Shown: positions 18,400 to 29,716 of the stretch, in pieces
Layout of the letters: every line of letters starts with the position of its first letter
Position numbering within the stretch: the first letter of the stretch is position 1
NCBI GenBank assembly: GCA_938036835.1
Contig: CALHWB010000046.1
Coordinates: 1-64,000, forward strand
Source: an uncultured Propionibacterium sp.
GTDB lineage: Bacteria; Actinomycetota; Actinomycetes; Propionibacteriales; Propionibacteriaceae
Reading direction: 5' to 3'
DNA: 64,000 nt
The notes under the pieces: generated by a model
What the model was told of the DNA's origin: nothing
Databases searched by the model: none
What the model saw: the letters and a program-made list of their open reading frames with translations, nothing else
Position numbers and translations under genes: made by a program

Positions 18400-19908
18400 T
18401 CAGCGAGTGCCCGATGGGCTCGGGGATGCGCCGGGCAGCGGGCCGCTCGCCGGGCCGACGTCCACACCGTGCAGCGCAAGCTGCCCTCTACGTGACCAGT
18501 CGGTGGCCTGGTTGAGCAACGAGATCTGGTAGGCGGGCGCGTGGAAGCCCTTCGAGTTCTCCGACACGTTGTAGTCGATCAGGAAGGACGCCCGACGCTG
18601 GTAGTCCTGGGCGAGCGCGATCTGTTCCGGCGTTGCGGTGCCATTGGCCTGGGCGGCCTCCAGATCCTTCACCAGGGCGTCGAAGGCCGCGAAGGAAATG
18701 TCCTGGGCGGCATACCAACGCTGCTGGATGGTATCGACCCGTTCCCGCATCTCCTCGGCGGTCGAGTGATGGCAGGTCAGGCAGCTTTGATTGATGCTCT
18801 TCTCGCTGCGCATCGGGGTGTCCACATCGTGATTGCTGACCTTGGCCGCGCCGTCGCGCATATAGGCCATGTGGCAGTCGGCGCAGGTGACGCCGTTGGC
18901 GGCATGGATGCCCTGACTCCAGGTATCGAAATCGGGATGCTGGGCCTTCAGTACCGGGGCGCCGGTCTGGGCATGCTGGAAATCGGTCCAGCCGATCTCG
19001 TCGTAGTAGCGGATGGCGTCATAGGCGGTCAGGCCGTACCGCCACGGGAAGGTCAAGGTGTTGCCATCGGGGGCGAAGTAGTATTCGACATGGCATTGGG
19101 CACAGACGTAGGCACGCATTTCCTGGGTGGTGGCGTCCCGGTTCACGTCATAGTCCATGATGCCCTGCGAGGCTTTGACGGCCCTGATGCCCGCGATGAA
19201 TGCCGGTCGGGTGATGCGCAGTTGCATGGTCTGGGGATCATGGCAGTCGATGCAAGCGATCGGTCCCCTGGCGTGCTGTACGGCCTCGCCGTAGGTCAAC
19301 TTGTTCATGGCCGCGAAGCCGGCCATCTGGTCCCCATTGCCTAGCTCGGCGTAGATCTCCGGCATGGAGGCGTGGCAGTTCAGGCAGGTGCCGGGCTGGT
19401 TGACCTCGGTGATCCGGCGGACGTAGCGCTGATCGGTCAGCATCCACTGGTGGCCGCGGGGTTCCCGGTACTCCTTGGAGAAGGCGTAGCCCTGCCACAT
19501 GGTGACCAGCCTGGGATACTCCTCCAATTTGGAGTGCGTGATGAACATCCGGGGATCGTTGGGATCGCTCGGATTGTCGTTCGGCTGTAGCTCCTGCGCG
19601 CCGCTGTCCTCGGTTTGTAGGTAGCTCTCATATTGCAGGGGGAAGTTCCGGCCCCATACGGCCGGATCGTAGGTCTGGTCGGTCAGTTCCACCACCTCGG
19701 TGAAGGGCCGCTCGGCCTCCTGTTTGTGATCGAAGATCGTGATGAGCAGCCAGGTAAGCCCGGCCGCCGCTAGCATGCAGGCGATCAGCACCACGACCGG
19801 CACCCACCGCTTGCGGGGGCCGCTCCAGGTGTTGGCGCTCTCGCCGCGGGATGGTTTAGCCGGCTCGAAGAGATCGTCGGTGCCGTGCTCAGCGTTCTCG
19901 TTACTCAT
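18400..19908 (-). CDS. nrfA: Ammonia-forming cytochrome c nitrite reductase
   Basis: A 502-residue pentaheme enzyme that reduces nitrite to ammonium with six electrons, outside the membrane. A membrane anchor lies at residues 35-57. Five CXXCH motifs start at C175, C219, C269, C342 and C376. The Ca/active-site signatures CAQCHVEYYF and KAQHPDFDTW are present. The first motif is CLNCH, whereas classical NrfA has CXXCK there with lysine as the distal-free active-site ligand; a His variant is known in some lineages. It follows nrfH by 3 bases. Confidence 0.95.
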   Translation of the reverse strand: MSNENAEHGTDDLFEPAKPSRGESANTWSGPRKRWVPVVVLIACMLAAAGLTWLLITIFDHKQEAERPFTEVVELTDQTYDPAVWGRNFPLQYESYLQTEDSGAQELQPNDNPSDPNDPRMFITHSKLEEYPRLVTMWQGYAFSKEYREPRGHQWMLTDQRYVRRITEVNQPGTCLNCHASMPEIYAELGNGDQMAGFAAMNKLTYGEAVQHARGPIACIDCHDPQTMQLRITRPAFIAGIRAVKASQGIMDYDVNRDATTQEMRAYVCAQCHVEYYFAPDGNTLTFPWRYGLTAYDAIRYYDEIGWTDFQHAQTGAPVLKAQHPDFDTWSQGIHAANGVTCADCHMAYMRDGAAKVSNHDVDTPMRSEKSINQSCLTCHHSTAEEMRERVDTIQQRWYAAQDISFAAFDALVKDLEAAQANGTATPEQIALAQDYQRRASFLIDYNVSENSKGFHAPAYQISLLNQATDWSRRGQLALHGVDVGPASGPLPGASPSPSGTR

Positions 19909-19911
19909 CTG

Positions 19912-20409
19912 TCACCTCATGTGTCCCACGCCGTCGTGGCAGCGGATGCACGACAGGGTTTCCCCGGTGTGATTGGAACTGTTTGTGATCTGGTCAACGA
20001 GGTTCTCGTGGCAGTGCAGGCAATTGGCCTCGGTGACCCGGCGGTTGTGGTCCCGGATCTGGATGTTCTCGGGATAGTCCTGCAAGGTGAATTTCAGGGA
20101 ATGCATGAACCCGTTCTCGGCCTTATTGGCGTACTTGTGAATCAGGTTGTCATGGGGGGCGTGGCAGTCGTTGCAGGTGGCCACATCGGCGTGGCTGCCC
20201 CGCAGCCAGCCCTCGTACTGCTCGTTCATCGCGTGGCAGCTAGCGCAGGTTCTGGGGTCGTTGCCGAAATAGTTGGCTATCCCGGCGTAGTAGAAGGTGA
20301 ACAGGCCGATCCCCAGGATCGCTCCGATCAGCGCGGCCAGGGCGATCCCCAGCCAGCCGGTGAACGCATGGGTGAACTCACGCCACAAGCGTTTGATGAG
20401 TCTTGCCAT
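19912..20409 (-). CDS. nrfH: Tetraheme quinol dehydrogenase NrfH
   Basis: A 165-residue NapC/NirT-family protein that takes electrons from menaquinol and passes them to NrfA. It has one N-terminal helix (residues 19-42) and four CXXCH motifs starting at C55, C79, C130 and C154. It is the first gene of a seven-gene minus-strand operon (nrfH, nrfA, TPR, ccdA, resB, ccsB, thioredoxin), so the reductase and its dedicated heme-attachment machinery are probably expressed together. The promoter must lie in 20410-20656. Confidence 0.95.
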   Translation of the reverse strand: MARLIKRLWREFTHAFTGWLGIALAALIGAILGIGLFTFYYAGIANYFGNDPRTCASCHAMNEQYEGWLRGSHADVATCNDCHAPHDNLIHKYANKAENGFMHSLKFTLQDYPENIQIRDHNRRVTEANCLHCHENLVDQITNSSNHTGETLSCIRCHDGVGHMR

Positions 20410-20656
20410 GTCCGTCCTCCTTCGCTTCGTTGCGAAACCGGTCCTACATCATTTCTACCAACTCCGCCGTGTCAATCGCAAGCCGCCGCACAAGACGTTC
20501 TGCCTAGACAGTTAGGGTTACCTAAGTTCGAACCGGTCGGGCATCACCCGGTATAACCGGGCATCGCCGGGCCCTTGGCCGGCGGCCACCACCGATCGGC
20601 CGGGCCCGCGTCGATGGCCCCGGGGCGGCCTCGCGGGCGAGCTGCCGGGCATGGCC

Positions 20657-22570
<1,914 letters not shown>

Positions 22571-23153
22571 CGCCCCAGATTACGCGAACGTTCTCGCCGG
22601 ATCGCATCCTGAGCGGCTGCCCGGCGGGCGGGGTTCCGCACGGCCGGGCAGCCCGAGACGAATCCGCCCCCGTCCTTACCCGAAGACCGGCCCGCTTCGC
22701 CTCCGCTGGCCGTTCCGCAATAGACCATTCCGCGGCTCACGCCACGCACCTTGCCGGGGCCCCACCCAATCCGGGCACCGGCCCCACCCATTCCGGGATT
22801 CCGTCGCCGGAGGCCGGCGACGACCCCAGCGCTCGGGTGCGCATCCATTGCGGCACCTAAAACCGTTGAGCGCTGGAAACCGTTGAGCGCTGGTCGAGAC
22901 ATCGGGCAAGCCGTCACCGGCTCACAGCGCCACCGATTGCCATTCCCGGTTCCTGTTGGCCCGGTCTGCAACGGGTTTGAACAGTGGACTCTTGCTAGGG
23001 AATTCTACAACTCACCGGCGCAACAACCAGCCGTAACAGGTCCTCGCCAATTCCTTCCAGATATCAAAATTTCGTCTTGTCCGCCGCCGTGGAACGGCAA
23101 TCGCTTTGATAGAGACCGCACTTTTCCCCGATTTCACGAACTAGGGTGGTTGG
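22571..23153. other. Intergenic region with a tandem 17-bp repeat
   Basis: The 583 bases between the divergent M3 peptidase and FucU genes contain no frame I can support. Two perfect tandem copies of a 17-mer (AAACCGTTGAGCGCTGG) lie at 22860-22893, each containing the palindrome AGCGCT. From about 22985 to 23140 the sequence becomes A+T-richer and probably carries the fucU promoter, but I cannot assign boxes. Confidence 0.5.
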
Positions 23154-23573
23154 GTGCTGAAGAACCTAGATCCGTTGCTGGTTCCGCCGCTGCTGGCCGC
23201 TCTAGCCGAGATGGGCCACGGAGATGTGATCGCGGTGGTGGACAGGAACTTCGCCGCCTATTCGCACACCACGCGGGTAATCGATCTGCCGACCGCGAGC
23301 ACCGCGCAGGTGATGCGGGCGATCTGCTCGGTGCTGCCGCTGGATCTGTCCAGCGATTCCGCGGTGATCCATCTGTTGACCGATCAGGGCCACGAATCCC
23401 CCGTGACCACCGAGGTCCGCCGTATCTGGACCAGAGCGGAGGTCCATCCGGTGAGCGACAAGGGACTACGACGGCCAGAGTTCTATCCACAGGTCCGGGA
23501 CGCCTACTGCGCGGTGCGCACCGGCGAGGTGCTGCCGCACGCCTGCTATCTGCTGCGCAAGGGAATCCGCTAG
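23154..23573 (+). CDS. fucU: RbsD/FucU-family sugar mutarotase
   Basis: A 139-residue protein interconverting sugar anomers. The N-terminus LKNLDPLLVPPLLAALAEMG, then the GHGD active-site motif and the downstream DRNFAAYS are diagnostic, as is the C-terminal ACYLLRKGIR with the conserved Tyr. The start is GTG 23154. The protein could act on L-fucose, ribose or a related sugar. It stands alone with no sugar pathway nearby, so the substrate is not known. Confidence 0.88.
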   Translation: MLKNLDPLLVPPLLAALAEMGHGDVIAVVDRNFAAYSHTTRVIDLPTASTAQVMRAICSVLPLDLSSDSAVIHLLTDQGHESPVTTEVRRIWTRAEVHPVSDKGLRRPEFYPQVRDAYCAVRTGEVLPHACYLLRKGIR

Positions 23574-23768
23574 CGCCCGCCCGCCATCCTTTACCACCGA
23601 CCGAAACCTACCCCAGCATCCAGACCCCCAGCCGCCCCCGCCACAAGACGACCAGCATGCCCGAGTGGGGCGTTCGCCCGTGTCCAGTTCCCGGGCGAAC
23701 AGGCCCATCGCTAGACTGACTGCACCGGCACCAAGTCAGGCCGGCATCGCCGGCGATTGGTGGCAGTC

Positions 23769-25973
23769 ATGACGGATCGTCCCGCACTGGATTCGCGACC
23801 GCTCGGCGTGATCCTGGTGAATGGGCTACTACCCAGGCCGATGGCCGGTCCTCCGGAGGCCACCGGCGCCTGCCCCGCTGGCGCACCGGTCAACTGGCTG
23901 GGATTGGCCAGATCGTCGGAAGAGGCGCTGACCGAACTTGAGGCCCTGCTGACCGGGCAGGGCCATGTGGTGCGGCGCCCGGGCATCGCCCCCGCCGGCA
24001 ACGGCGCCGGGGCTCTGCCCGAGACCTTCTGGGAGCACGCCCGCTCGAAGCTGGAATCCGCCAGCCACCAGCTTGAGCTGGCCACGGGCACGGCGGCCTG
24101 TGTGGTGGGGGTCGGGCTGGGTGGCCTGCTGGCACTGGAACTGGCTCTCGATGGCCGGATCGCAGCCGTGGTTGCCTGGCAGCCCGATCTCGGGTTGCCC
24201 AAGGAACTGGACAGCGCCTGGCGGGCCGCCCGAGGGTGCTTCGAATTCCAGGAGCTTGCCGGCGAAGCCGTCGGCAGGCCGACGCCCGGGGCGACCGGCA
24301 CCGGCTGGGAGTTGCCCGGCGATTACGCGGAAATCCAATGCCTGCGCCGAGAGATCGAGCACCTGCGGTCCCGCGTGCTGCCGGTGCCCGGGCTGGTCGT
24401 CTCCGATCTCGACGACGTCCGGGCGGTCGACCCGCGCTGGTTCGGCGCTCGAACACAGCGGAACCTGTGGCTGACGGTGGCCAGCGATGGCGATGTGGTC
24501 CGCCCGGACGGGGAAAACGCCTGGGGGCGCACCGACACATTGCGGGCCACTGCCGATTGGCTGAACCGGCTGCCCCGGGCCGAGGCAAGCCGACGGCGGG
24601 CGGACGGCCGGCTGGTTGAGCCGGCCACCGACCCGGGCGACAGACGCGGCAGCGTGTTCATCTCGTACCGGCACGGCGCTGAGGGATCCCGCCGGGCAGC
24701 GCATATCGTGGGCTATCTGCAAGCGGCCGGGCTGCGAGTGTTTCTCGACAAGAAACAGATGGAACCCGACGACATCGTGGCTCTGATCGACCGGGCCATC
24801 GCCGACGATTGCAGCGGCGGGGTGATCGTCGCCACGCCGGACATCGGCCACAGCGCTTTCGTGCAAAGACAGGAATTGCCCAGGCTGCTCGCGCACGCCG
24901 AGCGGCATGGCATGCGGATCGCGGTGGACAATGCCATCCGCAGCGCCGATGACCCCGGGCGCATCGACGTGCGAAAACCGCTGGACTTGCTGGGCCTGCC
25001 CCAAGAAACCCTGGACAACTTCACCCAGTACGACATGATGGGCGTCGAGCACGCGGCAAATGCCCACCCCGGCCTGCCGGTGACCGAAAACTATGGGATC
25101 GATTCCTATATCGAACACCTACTGCGCAGCCGCATGGAACCACTACGCAACCACCCGGTGTACCTGGACATTCACACCTATCCCGGCCTGGGTAGCGATA
25201 TCCCCGACAATCGGGAGGCCGATCTCCGGATCCGGCTTTGCCTGCCCGGATACCCCGGTGCAGAATGTCACCGGGAACGGGTGGCCGCCTTGCGACGCCT
25301 CAAGCTGACTCTGCGCTCGATCGGCGAGGCCCTGCACGCGGCCGGCCCCGAACGGGTGATCGTCACCGGGGGCGCCCATCAGTCCATCGCTCTGGCGCTG
25401 GGCGGCATGCTGTCGGAGCGCCGGCTGGCCTGCCCGGTCATCGTCGAGGACCGCTATGGCGCGTGGGGGCTGCCCAACGACCACGACCCCCAGGTCTTCC
25501 GGGTTTCCGAACCGGTCACGGTGGACGAGGGTGAATGGGACCCATCGGCGCAAACGGTAGCGGTGCTGGTGGCCGGCCCCCAAACCGACTCCAGGATGTT
25601 CACCGACTTCGTGGCAAAGCTGCGGACTCCCATCGCCCGGGCCGCGATCATCGAGGCCTTCGACCCCAACCGGCCCGGCGATCCGACCGCCACGATCGAC
25701 GCCCGGGAGGGTACACGGCTCGCCACTCGGATCGCCGCCGAGGTGACCGGCTTAGCCGGTGGCCCGGGCAGCGAGATCCTGCTGTGCCACGCATTGAGCT
25801 TCCCCCTGGCCGTATTGCTGGGCCGGCTGCTCAACAAGTACCGCATCGTCTGCTACGAGGCCATCGGCAAGCAGTGGTATCAACGCCTGTGTGCGCTGTC
25901 CCAATCGGACGCCCAGATCGACTGCGTCTACGACGATCCCTGGCAGCCGGGCGTCCCAACGGAGTTCTGGTAG
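23769..25973 (+). CDS. TIR-SAVED effector with N-terminal alpha/beta-hydrolase-like domain
   Basis: A 734-residue three-part protein. Residues about 10-275 resemble an alpha/beta-hydrolase fold, but the nucleophile elbow reads GVGLGG (114-119) with Gly in place of Ser. Residues about 293-395 form a TIR domain: SVFISYRHG, GLRVFLDKKQMEPDD and the expected catalytic Glu369 in FVQRQELPRLL, so NAD+ cleavage is plausible. Residues about 460-734 resemble SAVED, a cyclic-nucleotide sensor with two Rossmann-like halves (GGAHQSIALALGGMLSERR and CHALSFPLAVLLGRLLNKYR). TIR-SAVED proteins are known CBASS and type III effectors. No CD-NTase is seen, and the gene converges on the type III operon 87 bases away. 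ATG 23769 is preferred; TTG 23757 is possible. Confidence 0.82.
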   Translation: MTDRPALDSRPLGVILVNGLLPRPMAGPPEATGACPAGAPVNWLGLARSSEEALTELEALLTGQGHVVRRPGIAPAGNGAGALPETFWEHARSKLESASHQLELATGTAACVVGVGLGGLLALELALDGRIAAVVAWQPDLGLPKELDSAWRAARGCFEFQELAGEAVGRPTPGATGTGWELPGDYAEIQCLRREIEHLRSRVLPVPGLVVSDLDDVRAVDPRWFGARTQRNLWLTVASDGDVVRPDGENAWGRTDTLRATADWLNRLPRAEASRRRADGRLVEPATDPGDRRGSVFISYRHGAEGSRRAAHIVGYLQAAGLRVFLDKKQMEPDDIVALIDRAIADDCSGGVIVATPDIGHSAFVQRQELPRLLAHAERHGMRIAVDNAIRSADDPGRIDVRKPLDLLGLPQETLDNFTQYDMMGVEHAANAHPGLPVTENYGIDSYIEHLLRSRMEPLRNHPVYLDIHTYPGLGSDIPDNREADLRIRLCLPGYPGAECHRERVAALRRLKLTLRSIGEALHAAGPERVIVTGGAHQSIALALGGMLSERRLACPVIVEDRYGAWGLPNDHDPQVFRVSEPVTVDEGEWDPSAQTVAVLVAGPQTDSRMFTDFVAKLRTPIARAAIIEAFDPNRPGDPTATIDAREGTRLATRIAAEVTGLAGGPGSEILLCHALSFPLAVLLGRLLNKYRIVCYEAIGKQWYQRLCALSQSDAQIDCVYDDPWQPGVPTEFW

Positions 25974-26059
25974 ACGCTAGGATACGCGGCCCACCATCCG
26001 CGAGGCGAGCGTCCCCCTCAGCCAGCGCTGACCAAGGTAACTGCCCCTCAGGCACCCAG

Positions 26060-26530
26060 CTAAGCAGATCGACCTGTCTCCAGGAGACGCACAAACGTCA
26101 TGGGCATCAGGTCAATCGTCTCATAAAGGAAAACACTGATGGATTTCAATTTGCGAGCTGTAGCAGCCGATATCTGCCCACTGGCTTGTTGCCAGGGCAA
26201 CCCCAGGTATTGACGCACACTCACTGACCGCCTTTGAATTGAGGCGTGCCTGCACTGCGGTGCAACATTCTTATCAAACACGAGCGCTCCGACGACACCT
26301 TTGTCCTCATCAATACGTACCCGATATAGAACGGTGTCATGCCCGTCCGGCTCCGGTGTTCGCCACCCCCACAGATGAGAATAGGGCGGTGCAGTACTCG
26401 GGCAGGGGCCTATCTGCAAACCACCGTAGTCGGCCCAAAGGCAGGTGACGTCTCCCAAAATCTCCCGTACAGCGGCCCATTCCTGTACACCCCACCCATA
26501 CAGAATTGCGCTGCTCTCCTTGGGGCTCAC
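26060..26530 (-). CDS. csx19: Csx19-like small type III-D accessory protein
   Basis: A 156-residue protein at the 3' end of the type III operon, overlapping the gene before it by 4 bases. Segments such as LWADYGGLQIG, YSHLWGWRT and TVLYRVRIDED recall Csx19 (TIGR03984), which accompanies III-D systems. I am not certain of the family, because the match is by general pattern and position rather than a catalytic motif. No known nuclease motif is visible. A role as small subunit of the effector complex is inference. Confidence 0.55.
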   Translation of the reverse strand: MSPKESSAILYGWGVQEWAAVREILGDVTCLWADYGGLQIGPCPSTAPPYSHLWGWRTPEPDGHDTVLYRVRIDEDKGVVGALVFDKNVAPQCRHASIQRRSVSVRQYLGLPWQQASGQISAATARKLKSISVFLYETIDLMPMTFVRLLETGRSA

Positions 26531-27855
26531 TTTGCGTCCCTTTCAATGACCGGATCCAACCGGCTAAAGTCCACTGTTATACCGGCGAACTCAACAGCCT
26601 GCACGGTGACCATACCAAATCCAATCGCACCACGGCCCCCCAAGGTAATCAGTCCATCGTTTAGATCCCGCATTGCATGCAGCAGTGCTCTTTCCACCCA
26701 GGCGTGCTTGCCCGGTAGCCGTGGACCGACGACTTTCAACTCCATGGTCAGGTTAGGCTGGTATCGCTGTTCAAAAAGCGCCCCATTGCGTGTACCGCCA
26801 GTGAAGCGATCGATTGCGATTCGCGCGTACGTCTTGATTTTCGACTCCTCCACCCGGGACATCATGTCAGCTTGTAGCCAAGGCGAATTGCTGAACTCCC
26901 ACATTCCGCGCCGCTGGGTCGATCCAAAAGCCCGGCAAACCCCGCAGGTTCCGCAGCCTGTCCACTCGTTCGCGTCGAGACAGGTAATCATGCCAAGCGA
27001 ACGACCTATGAACTGCACACGTGAACGCAATAGACCCTTCCATGCCGTGCCAAAGGTCTGAGTTTGACCATCGTCGGGTAGCGCGTAGTAGGGGCATCGT
27101 ACCGTAGCTGTCAGCAGAGGCGGTTGCGGTTCAAGCCCGACGGCAGTTCCTTTGGCATCCGGGAACCAGGTCTGTCCCAGCTTTAACAGCCGATCGACCC
27201 GCGCCATTGCTGGATCCGGTTCCAACGGTTCTAGTACCTTGCCATCCTGACGGCCATCACCTTTCTCGCCGCCCAGATTCGCCGGCTCCAACTCCAATAG
27301 CTCAGCTACTTCATCCTTGTCATCGAGGTTCAGTACCCGATGACAGATCTCGGTGACCTGAGCATGTCCCATCCCGGTGGTTTGCCCACCACCGAACCGT
27401 GGCCGCCACCTCTTCAAATCCTCAAGGAATGGATACGGATCAGAAGTTTCGGTTCTAAAGTAGACCGATACGTTTCCGCCGGTCACTTCTTCCACAGCGA
27501 AGAGACCCTTGTCGGCAGCCGCCCCACGATGTCGATCAATCTTCACTCGATGCCGATTGCCGATCTGGGCATCCGTCACTCTCACGCCGAGAACCCACCA
27601 AGGCGAGATCACCGGTTCCGAGATCACCGGTTCGCCGTCGGGCAACGACCCCAAGAACCGAGTCGCCTCGGTCCCGAGGAAGGCTCGTAGATCACCTGCC
27701 ACGCTGGTACCCGGAATCACGGGCCGACGAGACAGCGAAACGTCGTCCCGCGGCTCGGTCAAGGTTTCAGCGGAGTCTTGGGATTGTGTTTCCCAAGCAC
27801 CGATCCGCCAAGGCGTTTGCATGGCGATCCGCACTCGCACATAGGTACGTTTCAT
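26527..27855 (-). CDS. Fused double-Cas7 (RAMP) subunit of the type III complex
   Basis: A 442-residue protein with two RAMP modules in tandem. The first has an N-terminal strand followed by RPVIPGTSVAGDLRAFLG and the glycine-rich loop FGGGQTTGMGHAQV. The second begins near LLTATVRCPYYALP, has FGTAWKGLLRSRVQF, a Cys cluster (CGTCGVCRAFG) and a second glycine-rich loop (LGGRGAIGFGMVTV). Such fusions form the crRNA-binding backbone of III-D complexes. The start overlaps the csx10 stop and the stop overlaps the Csx19-like gene. Confidence 0.82.
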   Translation of the reverse strand: MKRTYVRVRIAMQTPWRIGAWETQSQDSAETLTEPRDDVSLSRRPVIPGTSVAGDLRAFLGTEATRFLGSLPDGEPVISEPVISPWWVLGVRVTDAQIGNRHRVKIDRHRGAAADKGLFAVEEVTGGNVSVYFRTETSDPYPFLEDLKRWRPRFGGGQTTGMGHAQVTEICHRVLNLDDKDEVAELLELEPANLGGEKGDGRQDGKVLEPLEPDPAMARVDRLLKLGQTWFPDAKGTAVGLEPQPPLLTATVRCPYYALPDDGQTQTFGTAWKGLLRSRVQFIGRSLGMITCLDANEWTGCGTCGVCRAFGSTQRRGMWEFSNSPWLQADMMSRVEESKIKTYARIAIDRFTGGTRNGALFEQRYQPNLTMELKVVGPRLPGKHAWVERALLHAMRDLNDGLITLGGRGAIGFGMVTVQAVEFAGITVDFSRLDPVIERDAK

Positions 27856-29132
27856 GACCTTGATCCCCTTGTGATCTGGAATGCAAGACTGTTTCGCTGA
27901 TCCTTCGGAACATCCCGGATGATCTGCTCGATGCCCTCGCTCTGTGGCTTGGACAGCCGGCGCGCCATGGGCTGGTTTTGCTGTTCCCGGGTAAATTCAT
28001 CACCTGGCTGCGTCGCACGTATCAAACCGGCGAGCCATTGTCGCTGGTCATAGCTGAGCCTCAGGGCATCCACTTTGTCGGCCCAAGACATTCCGATTGC
28101 CGATCGTTCCGACGTCGCAGAATACGAAGACGACTGCCGGGACGCTACCGGCTGCTCGCATTCATTCAGGGATGCCGATCGTTCCTTCTCGGTGATCGCC
28201 GTCAACCAGCCGTATCCTTCATTGCGTCGTACCCCGATGCCACCCGCGATGGCAGCCAACAGGTCGGCAGGCTTCGGCACCCGCACCTTGGCGGTCGCTC
28301 CCGGGGCCAAAGATATCTCCTGTGGTTTGGGCAGACCACTGGCAATATGCCAGCCTCCCGCACTGAACGTGTCGAGGCGACGCGCCCAGGTGTCTTCGAC
28401 TACCAAGCCATAGGATTCCAGCGCAGCCGTGAAGTCTGCCGTGGGCGCTCCGAACGCGTCCACCAGTATTGTCGGCGAGCAAGTTCGAAGTACCACCTCG
28501 GCGTCGTTCCGGGGAATACTCGGTTCTGATGCCACAGTGAGCTGTACCGCACATTTTCCCATGACGCTGCTTCTACCCCCGACGAAAACGGTGTCCAGTC
28601 TAAGCAACGTCGCCGTGGGCGCTGCATTTGGAAGTACTATGTGGCCCCGGAACTTTGTTCCAGCCTCAATAGCTTGCCTGCTGAACAGCTGCCCCGTGGC
28701 CGCCGTATTTTTCCGTGGCGTCAGCGCCGTAGTCGTCTGGGTGATGAAACGACCGCCTAGGTATCCGCCTGCACACCGCTCGTACCCCTTGGCCTGGGCA
28801 TCGGCCGGTGTCAATCGCTGGGTGAAGGCCTCATCGATCCGGATCTCGGATTGAGGTGTCTCCGGCTGTGGATACTTCATTTTCTGCTCCGACTGGCCGA
28901 TTACTGTTACCCCATCGGGAATCACGGGACTGAAGCGCGCACGCTCGAAAACCTGCTTAAAGTCTTCGTCCCGCTGGTTACCCTGGGCCATCCAGGCCGC
29001 GGCCAGAGCTCCCCGCATGACGGATCCCGGGATGACCGGGTGACTGGTGGTCAGGAATGCTCGCGTGCCACCTTGCCCCAAAGACACCCGCTGGCTCGCG
29101 GTGACTATCAGATCAAGCCAGCAGGCCATCAT
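27852..29132 (-). CDS. csx10: Csx10-like Cas5-group RAMP protein
   Basis: A 426-residue RAMP protein expected to bind the 5' handle of the crRNA. It shows HPVIPGSVMRGALAAAW near the N-terminus, VFVGGRSSVMGKC in the middle, and the Csx10-like pair FSAGGWHIASGLPKP and GGIGVRRNEGYGWLTAI with the glycine-rich loop. Csx10 is a marker of subtype III-D. ATG 29132 overlaps the upstream Cas7 stop as ATGA; the frame remains open further upstream, but that part is antisense-like and unconserved. Confidence 0.8.
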   Translation of the reverse strand: MMACWLDLIVTASQRVSLGQGGTRAFLTTSHPVIPGSVMRGALAAAWMAQGNQRDEDFKQVFERARFSPVIPDGVTVIGQSEQKMKYPQPETPQSEIRIDEAFTQRLTPADAQAKGYERCAGGYLGGRFITQTTTALTPRKNTAATGQLFSRQAIEAGTKFRGHIVLPNAAPTATLLRLDTVFVGGRSSVMGKCAVQLTVASEPSIPRNDAEVVLRTCSPTILVDAFGAPTADFTAALESYGLVVEDTWARRLDTFSAGGWHIASGLPKPQEISLAPGATAKVRVPKPADLLAAIAGGIGVRRNEGYGWLTAITEKERSASLNECEQPVASRQSSSYSATSERSAIGMSWADKVDALRLSYDQRQWLAGLIRATQPGDEFTREQQNQPMARRLSKPQSEGIEQIIRDVPKDQRNSLAFQITRGSRS

Positions 29133-29716
29133 TGCACCACCTCTCGAAGCTGCCAGATGAGCACCAGATCGTCCCGCACCGATCGTGCTGGGCAACTGAT
29201 CGACACCCAGCCCATCCCTCTGGTGCGACGCTGACCGACCTTCTCTACTGCACGCCCAGCCAGATGGATAAGCGCCATATGATAGTCGACCAATCGAGTA
29301 CCCGGACACAGCCGGAATCCGCAATCCGGTAATGCGGAACGCTGGGTAACCTCCAATGTGGCCGGCCCCATTGTCGCCTCTTGTTTGATGTGTAGCGCTC
29401 CGGGACAGACCACACCACCAGCCCCCAGCCGAATGCTGGCTCTGGACTGGTAGCGAACGGTTGACGGCTGTGTGACCTGGAAATTCCACGGGCATTGCTC
29501 TCCCTGAGGACCGCCGAACACGCTCATTACGAACGGGTGATCGCGGTCATCAGTACCCGGAAGTAGCCAGCGTGCCTCGTCGCGGAACACGCCCTTGATC
29601 GCGGCGCTGCTGATGGGCTGTTCATGGTCGAGTACCTCATCCAAACCGTCGGCGGCCAAACCGGTGCCGAATCGGACGCTCGTCGCGAACTGCATGCACA
29701 TGGTCATGGATGTCAT
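29129..29716 (-). CDS. Cas7-group (Csm3-like) RAMP protein
   Basis: A 195-residue single-module RAMP: an N-terminal strand (MQFATSVRFGTGLAADG), the basic SSAAIKGVFRDEARWLL helix typical of Cas7 backbones, SRASIRLGAGGVV, and a C-terminal glycine-rich loop (RRTRGMGWVSI). ATG 29716 overlaps the cas10 stop as ATGA. It would be one of the backbone units that grip crRNA and, in family members, cut target RNA through an Asp in the thumb loop; I cannot identify that residue with confidence here. Confidence 0.8.
   Translation of the reverse strand: MTSMTMCMQFATSVRFGTGLAADGLDEVLDHEQPISSAAIKGVFRDEARWLLPGTDDRDHPFVMSVFGGPQGEQCPWNFQVTQPSTVRYQSRASIRLGAGGVVCPGALHIKQEATMGPATLEVTQRSALPDCGFRLCPGTRLVDYHMALIHLAGRAVEKVGQRRTRGMGWVSISCPARSVRDDLVLIWQLREVVQ

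Noticed and set aside
20508..20535. TTAGG-GTTA-CCTAA near the nrfH upstream region as a DtxR/IdeR box
   Set aside because: The symmetric core is only 14 bases and the half-site spacing does not match the 19-base iron box. It also lies 100 bases upstream of nrfH, nearer the M3 peptidase stop.
22751..23719. 322-codon open frame overlapping the fucU gene
   Set aside because: It overlaps FucU in another frame, is rich in Pro, Arg and Gly, and shows no family motif. It is a GC-rich shadow.
23769..25973. A CBASS operon around TIR-SAVED
   Set aside because: No CD-NTase (SMODS) or Cap2/Cap3 genes are visible on either side. The neighbours are FucU and the type III operon.
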